Source of the DNA: Bifidobacterium saguini DSM 23967
Lineage (GTDB): Bacteria; Actinomycetota; Actinomycetes; Actinomycetales; Bifidobacteriaceae
DNA length: 64,000 nucleotides
Direction: 5' to 3'
Assembly: GCF_000741715.1 (NCBI RefSeq)
Contig: NZ_JGZN01000017.1
Location: 1-64,000, forward strand
Shown: one piece after another, positions 52,789 through 62,252 of the stretch
How the letters are laid out: each line of letters opens with the position of its first letter
Numbering within the stretch: position 1 is the first letter of the stretch
Made by a program: the position numbers and the translations under genes
The notes under the pieces: model-generated
Told to the model about the DNA's origin: nothing
Databases searched by the model: none
Seen by the model: the letters and a program-made list of their open reading frames with translations, nothing else

Positions 52789-53715
52789 TTAGTCCTTTGA
52801 TTGGTCTGAGCCGTGCTGGTTGTGGTATTGGGATGAGAAATTGTTTGGAAGACGATGAGAATGGAACGTATTTGTTATTGTTCGTGCTGCTTGTATAAGT
52901 GCGTCATTTTGCATGCTGGGTATATTTTTTAGCTCAGTCAGTATGATTTCTAATGCTTTTGCAGGCAATGAGATGGCTTGTATGGTTTTCTGCATTTCTT
53001 CCAGCTGAGGCTGCATGATTCCTTTGAATGCGTTTTGGATTAAACGTATGGTTTCGAGTTGCTGTTCATCGGCTGGAGCAGTGAGCATATGAAGCAGGCT
53101 TTTTCCGTCTCCACTCGGGAATCCGTAGCGTTTTGCATAAGGACAAAGTAGCTGCTCAAGATAGGAATAATTGATACTGCTCAATACGTCCGTGCCACTG
53201 GTGATGAAGATATCTGAAAGGAGTGAGAAATCGGTATTCTCGGCTACGAGGTCTGCGATGGTCTGCTCGACGGTGGTGATGGGCAGACCTTCACGAATGG
53301 TGAGTGACTCGGAAACGTATCTTTTAAGCCGCAGGACGATATCTGTCCGTTGCGTTTGTTTTCGAACGGGTGTGCTGAAGCAGTACGGTTCTGGAACGAA
53401 GTCACCAATGCCGAGTAACCATGCAGCTGTTTTTGAACTTACTACTGCATCTGGCGCTGCGCTCTGCAGTCGTTCTTCGGCTGTTTTTTGAGGGTAAAGC
53501 GATAGCCATGCAGCGTGTAATGCTTCGTGTTCTTCAGAGGGGGCGGAAGTGTTGCGGTATACGCCTTGCGATACCCGATCCAGTTTGCCGGAGGTCTCTA
53601 ATTTATACAGGCTGGAGCGTGAGATGCCCAAGCGCTGGGCTTGTGACGTAGTTACAAGCCCCCATTGGGTTGATGTCAACGGAGATAGCTGCTGCATCGG
53701 TGATTCGCGCTTCAT
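52789..53715 (-). CDS. AbiEi-type antitoxin/transcriptional regulator
   Basis: 308 residues. The N-terminal helix-turn-helix (about 14-45, LVTTSQAQRLGISRSSLYKL) and the conserved GVYRNTSAP, SSKTAAWLLGIG and TIREGLPITTVEQTIADLV segments fit AbiEi. The start ATG 53715 lies inside a 20-bp inverted repeat, and a -10 box 6 bp upstream suggests leaderless mRNA; ATG 53697 is an alternative. AbiEi normally represses its own operon and neutralises AbiEii. Here the toxin is broken. Confidence 0.88.
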   Translation of the reverse strand: MKRESPMQQLSPLTSTQWGLVTTSQAQRLGISRSSLYKLETSGKLDRVSQGVYRNTSAPSEEHEALHAAWLSLYPQKTAEERLQSAAPDAVVSSKTAAWLLGIGDFVPEPYCFSTPVRKQTQRTDIVLRLKRYVSESLTIREGLPITTVEQTIADLVAENTDFSLLSDIFITSGTDVLSSINYSYLEQLLCPYAKRYGFPSGDGKSLLHMLTAPADEQQLETIRLIQNAFKGIMQPQLEEMQKTIQAISLPAKALEIILTELKNIPSMQNDALIQAARTITNTFHSHRLPNNFSSQYHNQHGSDQSKD

Positions 53716-53756
53716 GCTTGGATTGTATCCTTTGAGGGATACAATCCAAGCATGAA
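53711..53756 (-). promoter_or_regulatory. 20-bp inverted repeat operator and promoter of abiE
   Basis: TTCATGCTTGGATTGTATCC (53711-53730) is an exact reverse complement of 53737-53756, with a 6-nt spacer. On the minus strand TTGGAT, a 16-bp spacer and TACAAT form a promoter inside the repeats, and the start ATG is 6 bp after TACAAT. AbiEi is known to bind inverted repeats in its promoter. Confidence 0.75.
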
Positions 53757-53792
53757 TGAACCTGTTGCGAGCTGCACTACGGGATACATATG

Positions 53793-54773
53793 CTATTGCT
53801 TTTTATCGACGGCCTGATTGTTGCTGCTGAGCTTGCTTTCTTCGATGAGGTAGTTGGGGCGGCCTTTGGTTTGCATGAAGATACGGCCGAGGTATTCGCC
53901 GATGATGCCGAGGCAGAGGAGCTGCACACCGCCGAGGAAGAGCATGACCACCATAGTGGAGGCATAACCGGGCACATCAATACCTGAAACCAAAGTGCGC
54001 ACAATAAGGAACAGCGCATACAGGAACGCTGCAACAGAGACAATAGAGCCCGCCCACGTGGCGATTTTCAGTGGCGCAATAGTAAAACTGGTGATGCCAT
54101 CCATAGCCAGATGGAAAAGCTTTGGATAGCTCCATTTCGTAGTGCCGGCTACGCGCTTATCGCGGTCGTACAGGAATTCGATTTTCTTGAACCCAATCCA
54201 GCTGAACAGGGCCTTAGAGTTGCGCTCGGATTCATCGAGCCGTTGCAGAGCCTCGATGCATTTGCGGTCGAGCAAGCGGAAGTCGCCGGTATCGCGCTGA
54301 ATTTCCACGCCGGAGATTTTCTGCAGCAGGCTGTAATACCAGCGGCTGGTAGCCTTCTTGAGCCAGCTTTCACCCTCACGGCTGCGACGGCGTGCATATA
54401 CATCCTCATAGCCTTGGAACCAAAGTTCAGCCATTTCGGGAATAAGCTCAGGCGGATCCTGCAGATCGGCATCGATAATGACCAACCCATCGGTATGCGT
54501 GTGCATAATGCCCGCGTACATGGCCTTTTCCTTGCCGAAGTTGCGTGAGAGGAACAGGTATTCCGCATAATCTGAATGTTTGCCGGCATAGTCGCGAACC
54601 AGCGGGCGCGTATTGTCTTTAGAACCGTCATCCACGAACAGGAGCGTGTACCGCAGACGAGCGGGTGCATTAGCTACGAGCTCATCCATGCGTGCGAATA
54701 GCGCGGGCAGAGACTCCTGCTCGTTGTAGCAAGGAATCATTACCGTCAACGTGCGAACGTCGGTATTGCTCAT
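53793..54773 (-). CDS. Family 2 glycosyltransferase (CsbB/GtrB-like)
   Basis: 326 residues with GAGGAG before the start. An N-terminal GT2 domain (VMIPCYNEQESLP, FVDDGSKDNT, IDADLQDPPELIP with the DxD motif) is followed by two C-terminal helices, the layout of polyprenyl-phosphate sugar transferases such as CsbB and GtrB. It should make an undecaprenyl-phosphate-linked sugar. It is divergent from a YfhO-like gene, the usual partner. Confidence 0.92.
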   Translation of the reverse strand: MSNTDVRTLTVMIPCYNEQESLPALFARMDELVANAPARLRYTLLFVDDGSKDNTRPLVRDYAGKHSDYAEYLFLSRNFGKEKAMYAGIMHTHTDGLVIIDADLQDPPELIPEMAELWFQGYEDVYARRRSREGESWLKKATSRWYYSLLQKISGVEIQRDTGDFRLLDRKCIEALQRLDESERNSKALFSWIGFKKIEFLYDRDKRVAGTTKWSYPKLFHLAMDGITSFTIAPLKIATWAGSIVSVAAFLYALFLIVRTLVSGIDVPGYASTMVVMLFLGGVQLLCLGIIGEYLGRIFMQTKGRPNYLIEESKLSSNNQAVDKKQ

Positions 54774-54807
54774 ATACGTACTCCTCAGCTCGCGGAACTA
54801 GCCACAT

Positions 54808-54820
54808 TATAATAAGCCAC
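54808..54820 (+). promoter_or_regulatory. TATAAT box for a leaderless YfhO mRNA
   Basis: TATAAT at 54808-54813 lies 7 bp before ATG 54821, so transcription would begin at or within one base of the start codon. No good -35 is seen at 17 bp. Leaderless mRNAs are common in actinobacteria. Confidence 0.5.
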
Positions 54821-57700
54821 ATGTCTTCAAGCAGTGCATCAGCGCCTACCCGTACCACTCGAATCGGTCTTACCGTTGCAGGATATCTGGCCTGTTTCGC
54901 GCTTCCCATCGTGCTGCTTATCGCATTATGCATGATGCGCGGCATCTACCCGTTTGGCAATGAATCGTTCCTGTCTGGCGATTTGCGCTATCAATACGTC
55001 GACTTCTTCGTCTGGTTCCGCTCAATACTGCTTGGCCAAGGTGGCAGCCTCATGTATTCCTTTGCGCAAGGCATGGGAGTTGGCACATGGGGACTCTATA
55101 GCTTCTATCTGGCAAGCCCGCTGAACCTGTTCGTCGTGTTTTTTGATACCGCGCACATCACCCTGTTTATTTGGTTGGTGGTAGCGGTAAAACTCGGGCT
55201 TGCCGAGATGAGCATGGTGTTCCTGCTGCGTCGCCGCTTCCAGCTCAATGGGGTGGTGGCCGCCGCGCTCTCGCTTGGATATGTATTCGGCTCATGGACG
55301 GTTTCCAATCTACGCAACCCCATGTGGCTGGATAATTTGGTGCTATTGCCATTGATTTGCTGGGCCACCTATGAATACATCAATCGCCGCCACTGGCGTA
55401 TGCTGGCAGCCCTGCTCACGGTTTCCGTGATTATCTGCTGGTACACGGCATATATGACCATCTTCTTCCTCGTGTTCTACGCGGTATTGGAGCAGATGGC
55501 GCTCGCCGCCCGAACCGGCACTCGATTCCGTGACAATGATTTGTGGCGCAAAGTGCTGGGCATGGCCGGCTGTGGTGTGCTGGCATTGCTGCTGAGCATG
55601 TGGACATTCCTGCCCACCATCAAAGTGCAGTCCTCCAGCCAGGGCGCCATGTCTTCGCGCATTCGCGGAATTTTGGATCAGGCTCAGGGCATGGCTGGTG
55701 GGTTGATCACCAAGTTACTGCCGATGCTGGTGGTGGCCGGTGTGCTGGTTGTGTTGATTATCGTTGCGGTTGTGGCGCTGGTAGTGGTGCGTGCTCGGCG
55801 TAATGCTGCTGTTCGTCAGTCCGCTGAGCATGTGAAGAATAGCGCTGATAGCCCGACAAAAGTGAGGGCTATTGCCCCCGATGTTCGTGGCGCCGGTTCT
55901 TCTGCAGCGCTCGCAATCCCTGAGCCATACGCGCATACTGTTGCGTGGCGTGTGTGTGTGGGCTTGTTTGCGCTGGGCTGTGCAGGCATGGTCGCAATTT
56001 CCTTCGCGGTGCCCGTGATTGGCCACTTGTGGGATCTTGGCACTCATGCGGACCTGAAAGGTATGCTGCTGGGCTTCACGGCCACCGGCTGGCAGGAGCA
56101 AGAGGTTCCTCAGCTGTTTATGGGTGCCGTGGTCACAGTGCTTGCTGTGCTGTTCTTCCTGCTGCCTTCGATTAATCGATCGGTGAGAAAAACTGCTGCG
56201 GTGATACTGCTCTTTATCTTGGCCTCGACCACTATTGTGCCACTGGAAATACTGTGGTGTGGCCTGCGCTACCCGAAGGGTTTCTATTCGCGCCCGGCCA
56301 TTTACGCGGCGTTCTTCATGGTGTTGTTGGCTGCTGCAGCATTGCAGGAAATTCTCAATGGTCGTGTGCTGATTACCAGACGATTGAGCGATGCCGGCAA
56401 ACGTACGCTGACTCGAATTGTGGCGGCAGCAATCATCGTAATTGCCATTCCGGAGTTCCTGTTCGCCGCTAACCACACGGCGAGCGTTGCCTACCGCGAT
56501 TACCAACAGACATATGCGGATACGTACACTGCCAATTCGCGCACGCAAGCTGATCGTTTACGTTCGCTGGATGGCAGCGTGTACCGATTCGAAAAGAACT
56601 ATACGCGCGCTGGAGCTGCAGCTTTGAACGAAGGCATGGTCGCTGATTTCCGCCAGCTCTCCATCTATTCCTCCGCGAACAGTGCAGCTGCCGTGGATTT
56701 GCTGTCTCGCCTTGGTTACAGTCAGGTTGATGAAAACCTGACCCGCTATGCCGCACCAAGTTTGCTCAGCGATGCGTTGCTTGGCGTGAAGTACGTATCG
56801 TTGAATGATATTGCTGATTCCGATGGCAAGTACCCTAATCAATATCTTGGCATGCAGCGCGTACTGAATGCGAGCGGTGATGGTGCGGCTGCTGTGTATC
56901 GCAATCAGAATGCGCTGCCATTGGCATACGGTGTTCCTGCGGATATTGCGGATAGTGATATGCCGCAGTCTGCAAATCCGTTTGAGAATCAGAATGCGTT
57001 TGCTTCTGCACTGGTTGGGCGCAAGGTGACGCCGTTCAAGCAGGTCGAGGCCACGGCAGTGGATAACTCCGATGGTTCGCGCACTTGGACGGTTCAGGTG
57101 CCGAAGGGCTCGATTGGGTATGTGTATGTGTCGACGAGTGCGACTGTTGATTTCGGTTTGAGCATTGATGGTGGCGAAGCGATTACTGAAAACAACCGAT
57201 TCGAGCACGCCATGCATCCGTTGGTGAGCGGATCAGCTGCTGGAGCTCAGGCGGCCGGTACTCACACAGTGACTTTGACATCACCCACCGGGGCTCCCGT
57301 AACTGGTGATCAGGCTGCTGCAACCTGCCTGTTCACCGTGCTGGATATGAGTGAAGTCCGTGCTATTACGAGCCAGCTTGCTCAAAACGAGTTCAACGTC
57401 CAAGAGTTCAAGGACGGCTATGTGCATGGCACGTTTACGGCACAGGATGATAACCAGTCGCTGATGATCACCACCCCGTACAGTGACGGCTGGCATGTGA
57501 CCGTGAACGGCAAGAAGGTAGAGGCCAAGCCAGCCTTCGGCGGTGCCGTCACCGTAATTCCGGTTCAGGTTGGAACGAATGATGTTGAAATGCGTTTCAC
57601 TTCGCCGGGGCTGGTGCCTGGTGCCGTGATTAGTGCCGTCACTGCCGCTGCATGCGTTGCCATTGCCGTAACGTCAGCTATGCGCCGCCGCAAGCGGTGA
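54821..57700 (+). CDS. YfhO-family membrane glycosylation protein
   Basis: 959 residues from ATG 54821. More than ten helices in the N-terminal two-thirds, with YPFGNESFLSGDLRYQYVDF near the start and the long extracytoplasmic C-terminal domain of YfhO. In B. subtilis YfhO transfers the sugar made by CsbB to lipoteichoic acid. The divergent GT2 gene at 53793 fits this pair. A likely role is to decorate a wall or lipid-linked polymer; the acceptor here is unknown. Confidence 0.85.
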   Translation: MSSSSASAPTRTTRIGLTVAGYLACFALPIVLLIALCMMRGIYPFGNESFLSGDLRYQYVDFFVWFRSILLGQGGSLMYSFAQGMGVGTWGLYSFYLASPLNLFVVFFDTAHITLFIWLVVAVKLGLAEMSMVFLLRRRFQLNGVVAAALSLGYVFGSWTVSNLRNPMWLDNLVLLPLICWATYEYINRRHWRMLAALLTVSVIICWYTAYMTIFFLVFYAVLEQMALAARTGTRFRDNDLWRKVLGMAGCGVLALLLSMWTFLPTIKVQSSSQGAMSSRIRGILDQAQGMAGGLITKLLPMLVVAGVLVVLIIVAVVALVVVRARRNAAVRQSAEHVKNSADSPTKVRAIAPDVRGAGSSAALAIPEPYAHTVAWRVCVGLFALGCAGMVAISFAVPVIGHLWDLGTHADLKGMLLGFTATGWQEQEVPQLFMGAVVTVLAVLFFLLPSINRSVRKTAAVILLFILASTTIVPLEILWCGLRYPKGFYSRPAIYAAFFMVLLAAAALQEILNGRVLITRRLSDAGKRTLTRIVAAAIIVIAIPEFLFAANHTASVAYRDYQQTYADTYTANSRTQADRLRSLDGSVYRFEKNYTRAGAAALNEGMVADFRQLSIYSSANSAAAVDLLSRLGYSQVDENLTRYAAPSLLSDALLGVKYVSLNDIADSDGKYPNQYLGMQRVLNASGDGAAAVYRNQNALPLAYGVPADIADSDMPQSANPFENQNAFASALVGRKVTPFKQVEATAVDNSDGSRTWTVQVPKGSIGYVYVSTSATVDFGLSIDGGEAITENNRFEHAMHPLVSGSAAGAQAAGTHTVTLTSPTGAPVTGDQAAATCLFTVLDMSEVRAITSQLAQNEFNVQEFKDGYVHGTFTAQDDNQSLMITTPYSDGWHVTVNGKKVEAKPAFGGAVTVIPVQVGTNDVEMRFTSPGLVPGAVISAVTAAACVAIAVTSAMRRRKR

Positions 57701-57758
57701 ACGGTGTTTGACTGATTTGATTGAGTAGTGATGCTATTTATGCTTTAGCTAGCACAAC

Positions 57759-57794
57759 TTTTGATATTTTTGATTTTTTTGATATTTTTGATTT
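57759..57794. repeat. Perfect 18-bp tandem repeat upstream of the AAA gene
   Basis: TTTTGATATTTTTGATTT occurs twice without a gap at 57759-57776 and 57777-57794; each copy is itself two 9-bp units differing at one base. It lies 34 bp before ATG 57829. Slippage could change promoter or leader spacing. Confidence 0.7.
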
Positions 57795-57828
57795 CGAGCG
57801 ATGCGGCGCACAAAATGAGGGGAATGAG

Positions 57829-58941
57829 ATGGCGAAAACACATGCGAATCCGTTTAAACCCACAGCTGGTGGAGAACCTCCCTTGTTGATAGGTCGAAGC
57901 AAGGTTATTCGTGACTTTGAAAAAGGGCTGGATAACGGTGTAGGTGCTCCAGGGCGCATCATGTTGGTCACAGGAGCTCGCGGAACCGGTAAGACGGTAA
58001 TGCTCACTGTTTTTGGTGATAAGGCACGTGAACGGAATTGGGATGTTATTGAAGAGACGGCTTCAGAAGGACTATGCGAGCGATTGGTTGATGCTCTACA
58101 TGCCAATAGGAGAACTCTTGATCATGTGACGGTTAAGCCTTCGCTGTCGTTCGCTGGTGTGGGGGTTAGTCTTGGAGAAGCGGAACTTTCGCCTAAGCGT
58201 ATGCCGGAAACATTGCGTAGCGCTATGGCTGCTCGTCTGGACCGTCTCGATAAAAAGCATGCAGGTTTGCTGATTACCATCGACGAGACTCAGGCCGCAG
58301 AGCGCCAAGACATGATTGCGATAGCGACTGCTATCCAGCATCAGATTCGGGAGCGTCGAAATATTGCGATTGTATTTGCCGGATTGCCTCAAATGGTATC
58401 CGATTTGTTCAATGATGAGGTCATCACATTTTTGCGACGTGCGAAGACCAATGTGCTTTCGGATATTCCACTAGAAGAAGTACAGAGTGCTTTCTCGGAC
58501 ACGTTTAGCACATCTGGTGTTTCTATTACTGAGGAGCAATTGACCGATGCGACTGCAGCTACACATGGGTATCCATATATGATTCAGCTGGTTGGATACC
58601 ATATTTGGGATGCTGCTGATATGCGAGACTCGGACAGTGTGATTGACGAAGATGTGAAACAGGGCATTCACGAGGCTCGTATTGATCTTGACAATGCGGT
58701 GTGTATTCCGGAACTGCATGGTCTTTCCAGGAATGATAGAGCCTACCTGGAAGCCATGTCTTATTCGGATGGACCATCATCTACTGTAGAGATTGCTGAG
58801 CGCATGGGTAAAACTGCAAATTATGCAGCAACATACCGTAAACGTTTGCTAGATGCGTTCGTGATTCGCGAGACTGAGCGTGGCGAAGTGGATTTCGCTG
58901 TGCCGTTCCTTCGTGAGTATTTGCGGCGCATGCACGAATAA
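57829..58941 (+). CDS. AAA-type ATPase
   Basis: 370 residues from ATG 57829, after GAGGGGA. P-loop GARGTGKT at about residues 49-56, Walker B LLITIDETQ about 145-153, a sensor-type GLPQMVSDLF segment, and a C-terminal winged helix (SSTVEIAERMGKTANYAATY). It resembles archaeal-type ATPases with HTH that travel alone in bacterial genomes. The sequence is more AT-rich than its neighbours, which could mean transfer. Function unknown. Confidence 0.8.
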   Translation: MAKTHANPFKPTAGGEPPLLIGRSKVIRDFEKGLDNGVGAPGRIMLVTGARGTGKTVMLTVFGDKARERNWDVIEETASEGLCERLVDALHANRRTLDHVTVKPSLSFAGVGVSLGEAELSPKRMPETLRSAMAARLDRLDKKHAGLLITIDETQAAERQDMIAIATAIQHQIRERRNIAIVFAGLPQMVSDLFNDEVITFLRRAKTNVLSDIPLEEVQSAFSDTFSTSGVSITEEQLTDATAATHGYPYMIQLVGYHIWDAADMRDSDSVIDEDVKQGIHEARIDLDNAVCIPELHGLSRNDRAYLEAMSYSDGPSSTVEIAERMGKTANYAATYRKRLLDAFVIRETERGEVDFAVPFLREYLRRMHE

Positions 58942-58995
58942 TACATAGACTTTAAACCAGAAAAAGATCCGGATCTTATGGTGGTGAGGAAGACA

Positions 58996-61900
58996 ATGGG
59001 TAAGAGCTGGGCGAGCGTTGTAGCTGTTGCAGTGAGCGCTGCAATGCTGGGTGCTATTAGCATTGCGCCTGCGAATGCAGTGAGTGATGTGAATTTGGAC
59101 GCTGCGGATCCAACGGCGGGTTCAGCATCAACCTCGTCAGTCAATGCCTTCAAAACGCAGATGATTGATGACAGCACTGCTGCGGATGCCATGCCGGACA
59201 ATCCCGATGCGGCCTTGCCGGACAAGGTCTCCGCAGGTATTCCTGATGATGCGACGGTGGTGTCTGAGAATCATGCGGTTACTGCCAACGGCGAGTTGAA
59301 GGATATCGAAACTGGCGAGACGGTCACCGATCCGAATCTGGTAGGTACTGAAGATAAGCAGCCTGACCCGTTGGCTAAGACCGATGGTGAGTCGTTCATT
59401 CCGGTGCAGGCCGACGAGGTCAAGCAAAAGGTCGAGGAAGTCAAGGGTGCCGCTGCCGTTGGTGGGGAAACGGCGGATGATCAGTCTTCGGCTGATTCGT
59501 CAGATGATTCAACTGAAACTGATGCGGATGATGCCGCTGGAACTGCTGGAACTGTGAGCGATAAGCGGGATGCGAAGTCCGGCAAATCTGCGAAGGCAAG
59601 TGTGAAACTGGCTTCACTACAAAACAATGATTACGGCGCTCACTGGGGCACGTATAACGATACGCAAGCGTTCTTTGACGCCAATAACAACCTGTTCGTA
59701 CAGCAGGCCAAAGGCGTGATCGACGTTTCCACCTATCAGGGAACTATCGACTGGCAGGCAGCCAAGAATGCTGGTGTAGAAGGTGCGATTATTCGCATCA
59801 GCTACGGCTGGGACAACGGCTTCGATACGCAGGCGCTGCGCAATATCAGCGAATGCAAGCGTCTCGGCATTCCGTTTGGCATCTACAGCTATTCGTATGC
59901 TTATGATTCTGCAACAGCGGCTAATGAGGGCAATGACATTGTCAAACTGCTCAAGCAGGCCGGTGTGAATCCTGGTGATTTGAGCTATCCGGTGTTCTAC
60001 GACTTGGAACGCTGGTCGTGGACCGGCCATACGCCGCCTACGGATCCGAACGTGTATGACGGCATCGTCAATACGTGGTACAGCAAGCTGAAGACGGCCG
60101 GCTACAACAATCTTGGCGTGTATTCATACACTTCGTATCTCAATTCGTCTCTGAACAAGGCGAGCATTCACGCCAAGACCCGCTGGGTAGCCCAATACGG
60201 CAGCACGATGGGCTTCACCAGCTGGCCCACCAACGATCGCGGTTGGCAATACACCAGCGGCGGTTCCATCGCCGGCATCAGCGGCCGCGTGGATTTGAAC
60301 GCGTTTGGCTATAAGGAATATCAGGCAGAAACTGATGTTCGTTATCTCGGTACGATTACCATTCCTGATGGCACGTATTACATCAATTCAGTGAAGAAAA
60401 ATTCGTCGAGTATTGAGATTGCTGGTGGTAGCAGTGCAACAGGAGCTATTACTCAGCTGTATGGGTATAACAAATCTCAGGCACAGCGTTTTGTATTTTC
60501 TCGCCAGTCTGATGGAAGTTATGTGATTAAGAATGCTGCGTCTGGCAAGGTGCTGGATGTTGCTGGTGGTGATGCGAAGCTGAATGCGGTGGTCCAGCAG
60601 TATGAGGCAAACGGCTCGAATGCACAGAAGTGGTTTATTCGTGATTCCGGTTCTGGCTGGTATGTGCAGTCTGCTTTGGGTAATTGGGTGTTGGATATTG
60701 CAGGTGGCAACACCGCAAATGGAACCACTATTGCGCTCTACGGTCCGAACGATAGCGTCGCGCAGAAGTTTTCATTGTCGTCGGTCGATGCCAACGTGGC
60801 TACGAACACGTCTGTGCGCGTCCAGTCCGCGAAGAACAGCTCATATGTAATGGACATAGAAAGCGGATCTACTGCGAATAGTGCCAAAGCTCAGCTATAT
60901 AACTGGAATGATACCGATGCCCAGTTGTATGCCCTTACTGAAGTTGGCAATGGCGTGTACGAGATTCAAAATCGTAGATCTGGCAAGGTGCTTGAGGTCG
61001 CCGGTGCGGGAGCCGGTAATGGCGTTGCCATTCAGCAATATGCCCAAAATGGTACGGCGGCGCAGCATTGGTCTGTGATTAGCAAGGATGGTGAGTTGAC
61101 CTTCCTTAGCGCGGCTACGGCAAAGGTAATCGATATTCCGAGTGGTAATGCCGTGGCTTCCGTTAAATTGCAGACGTATGCCTACAACGGTACTGCAGCT
61201 CAACAGTGGAATCTTGATAAGCAACTGACGTTGCGTGAGCGTCTGGATGCGCTAGCTAGCGAGCATAAGAGTGATTTGCCGAACGGTACATACAAAGTGA
61301 TGTCTTCGGCAAAAGCGTCAATGGTGCTTGATGTTGTGGCTGGTTCGGCTGCGAATGGTGCGAATGTGCAACTGTATTCCAGCAATGATACAGATGCACA
61401 GCGGTGGATAATCACTCATGATGGCAAGGGCTATGTAACGCTGACTAATGCCGCGTCTGGCAAGGTGCTGGATGTGGCTGCTGGTTCTACTGCGAATGGT
61501 GCAAACATCCAGCAGTACGCGTCGAATGGTAGCTGGGCACAGAAGTGGATCGCTGTGAAAAATGCGGATGGTTCTATCACGCTTCGCTCTGCTGCAGTGG
61601 AGAATCGTGTGGTTGATGTGGCTGCTGGTTCTACTGCGAATGGGGCAAACGTACAGCTGTATTCCGGCAATGGTTCTGCAGCGCAGAAATGGAACTTCGG
61701 CAAAGCCACAACTGCGCGAGAACGGTTGAATGCCTCCGCGTCCAAGAACAAGTCTGTGCTTGAAAACGGCACATATGTATTTGCGTCCAAAGCGAGAAAG
61801 ACTGCAGTACTTGATGTGGCTGCTGGTTCTACTGCGAATGGTGCGAATGTGCAACTGTATTCCAGCAATGATACGAACGCTCAGCGGTGGAAAGTGACCC

Positions 61901-62193
61901 ATGACGGGAATGATTATGTGATACTGACCAACGTGGGCTCCGGTAAAGTGCTGGATGTTACGGCTGGTTCGGCTGCGAATGGTGCGAACGTTCAGCAGTA
62001 CGCCTCGAATGGTAGTTGGGCTCAGAAATGGATTGCCGTTGAGAATGCGGATGGTTCTATCACGCTGCATTCCGCCATGAAGGAGAATCTGGTTATTGAT
62101 GTTGCTGCTGGTTCTACTGCGAATGGTGCTAACGTACAGATATACGCATCCAACGGTACGCAGGCTCAGAAATGGATTCCCAATCGCAAATAA
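58996..62193 (+). CDS. Secreted GH25 lysozyme with ricin-type lectin repeats
   Basis: 1065 residues from ATG 58996, with GAGGAAG upstream; ATG 58978 in frame is possible. Signal peptide to about residue 30 (PANA-VS). An acidic, low-complexity region (about 60-195) precedes the GH25 muramidase domain (about 238-435) with VIDVSTYQG (Asp244) and YDLE (Glu338). The C-terminal part (about 458-1065) holds many ricin-type QxW beta-trefoil repeats. It should cleave peptidoglycan and bind sugars. The 483-bp super-repeat in the tail is described in the findings. Confidence 0.93.
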   Translation: MGKSWASVVAVAVSAAMLGAISIAPANAVSDVNLDAADPTAGSASTSSVNAFKTQMIDDSTAADAMPDNPDAALPDKVSAGIPDDATVVSENHAVTANGELKDIETGETVTDPNLVGTEDKQPDPLAKTDGESFIPVQADEVKQKVEEVKGAAAVGGETADDQSSADSSDDSTETDADDAAGTAGTVSDKRDAKSGKSAKASVKLASLQNNDYGAHWGTYNDTQAFFDANNNLFVQQAKGVIDVSTYQGTIDWQAAKNAGVEGAIIRISYGWDNGFDTQALRNISECKRLGIPFGIYSYSYAYDSATAANEGNDIVKLLKQAGVNPGDLSYPVFYDLERWSWTGHTPPTDPNVYDGIVNTWYSKLKTAGYNNLGVYSYTSYLNSSLNKASIHAKTRWVAQYGSTMGFTSWPTNDRGWQYTSGGSIAGISGRVDLNAFGYKEYQAETDVRYLGTITIPDGTYYINSVKKNSSSIEIAGGSSATGAITQLYGYNKSQAQRFVFSRQSDGSYVIKNAASGKVLDVAGGDAKLNAVVQQYEANGSNAQKWFIRDSGSGWYVQSALGNWVLDIAGGNTANGTTIALYGPNDSVAQKFSLSSVDANVATNTSVRVQSAKNSSYVMDIESGSTANSAKAQLYNWNDTDAQLYALTEVGNGVYEIQNRRSGKVLEVAGAGAGNGVAIQQYAQNGTAAQHWSVISKDGELTFLSAATAKVIDIPSGNAVASVKLQTYAYNGTAAQQWNLDKQLTLRERLDALASEHKSDLPNGTYKVMSSAKASMVLDVVAGSAANGANVQLYSSNDTDAQRWIITHDGKGYVTLTNAASGKVLDVAAGSTANGANIQQYASNGSWAQKWIAVKNADGSITLRSAAVENRVVDVAAGSTANGANVQLYSGNGSAAQKWNFGKATTARERLNASASKNKSVLENGTYVFASKARKTAVLDVAAGSTANGANVQLYSSNDTNAQRWKVTHDGNDYVILTNVGSGKVLDVTAGSAANGANVQQYASNGSWAQKWIAVENADGSITLHSAMKENLVIDVAAGSTANGANVQIYASNGTQAQKWIPNRK

Positions 62194-62252
62194 AAATCAT
62201 GTGATTGTGGTTGCTTAAGAGCGTGCTACAAAGTGAGTAGAGAGGCGGCAAG

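Noticed and set aside
57721-57828. N-terminal extension of the AAA ATPase through the TTTTGATAT repeats
   Set aside because: It needs a TTG start without a ribosome-binding site, whereas ATG 57829 has GAGGGGA upstream; the FDIFDF repeats are probably not translated.
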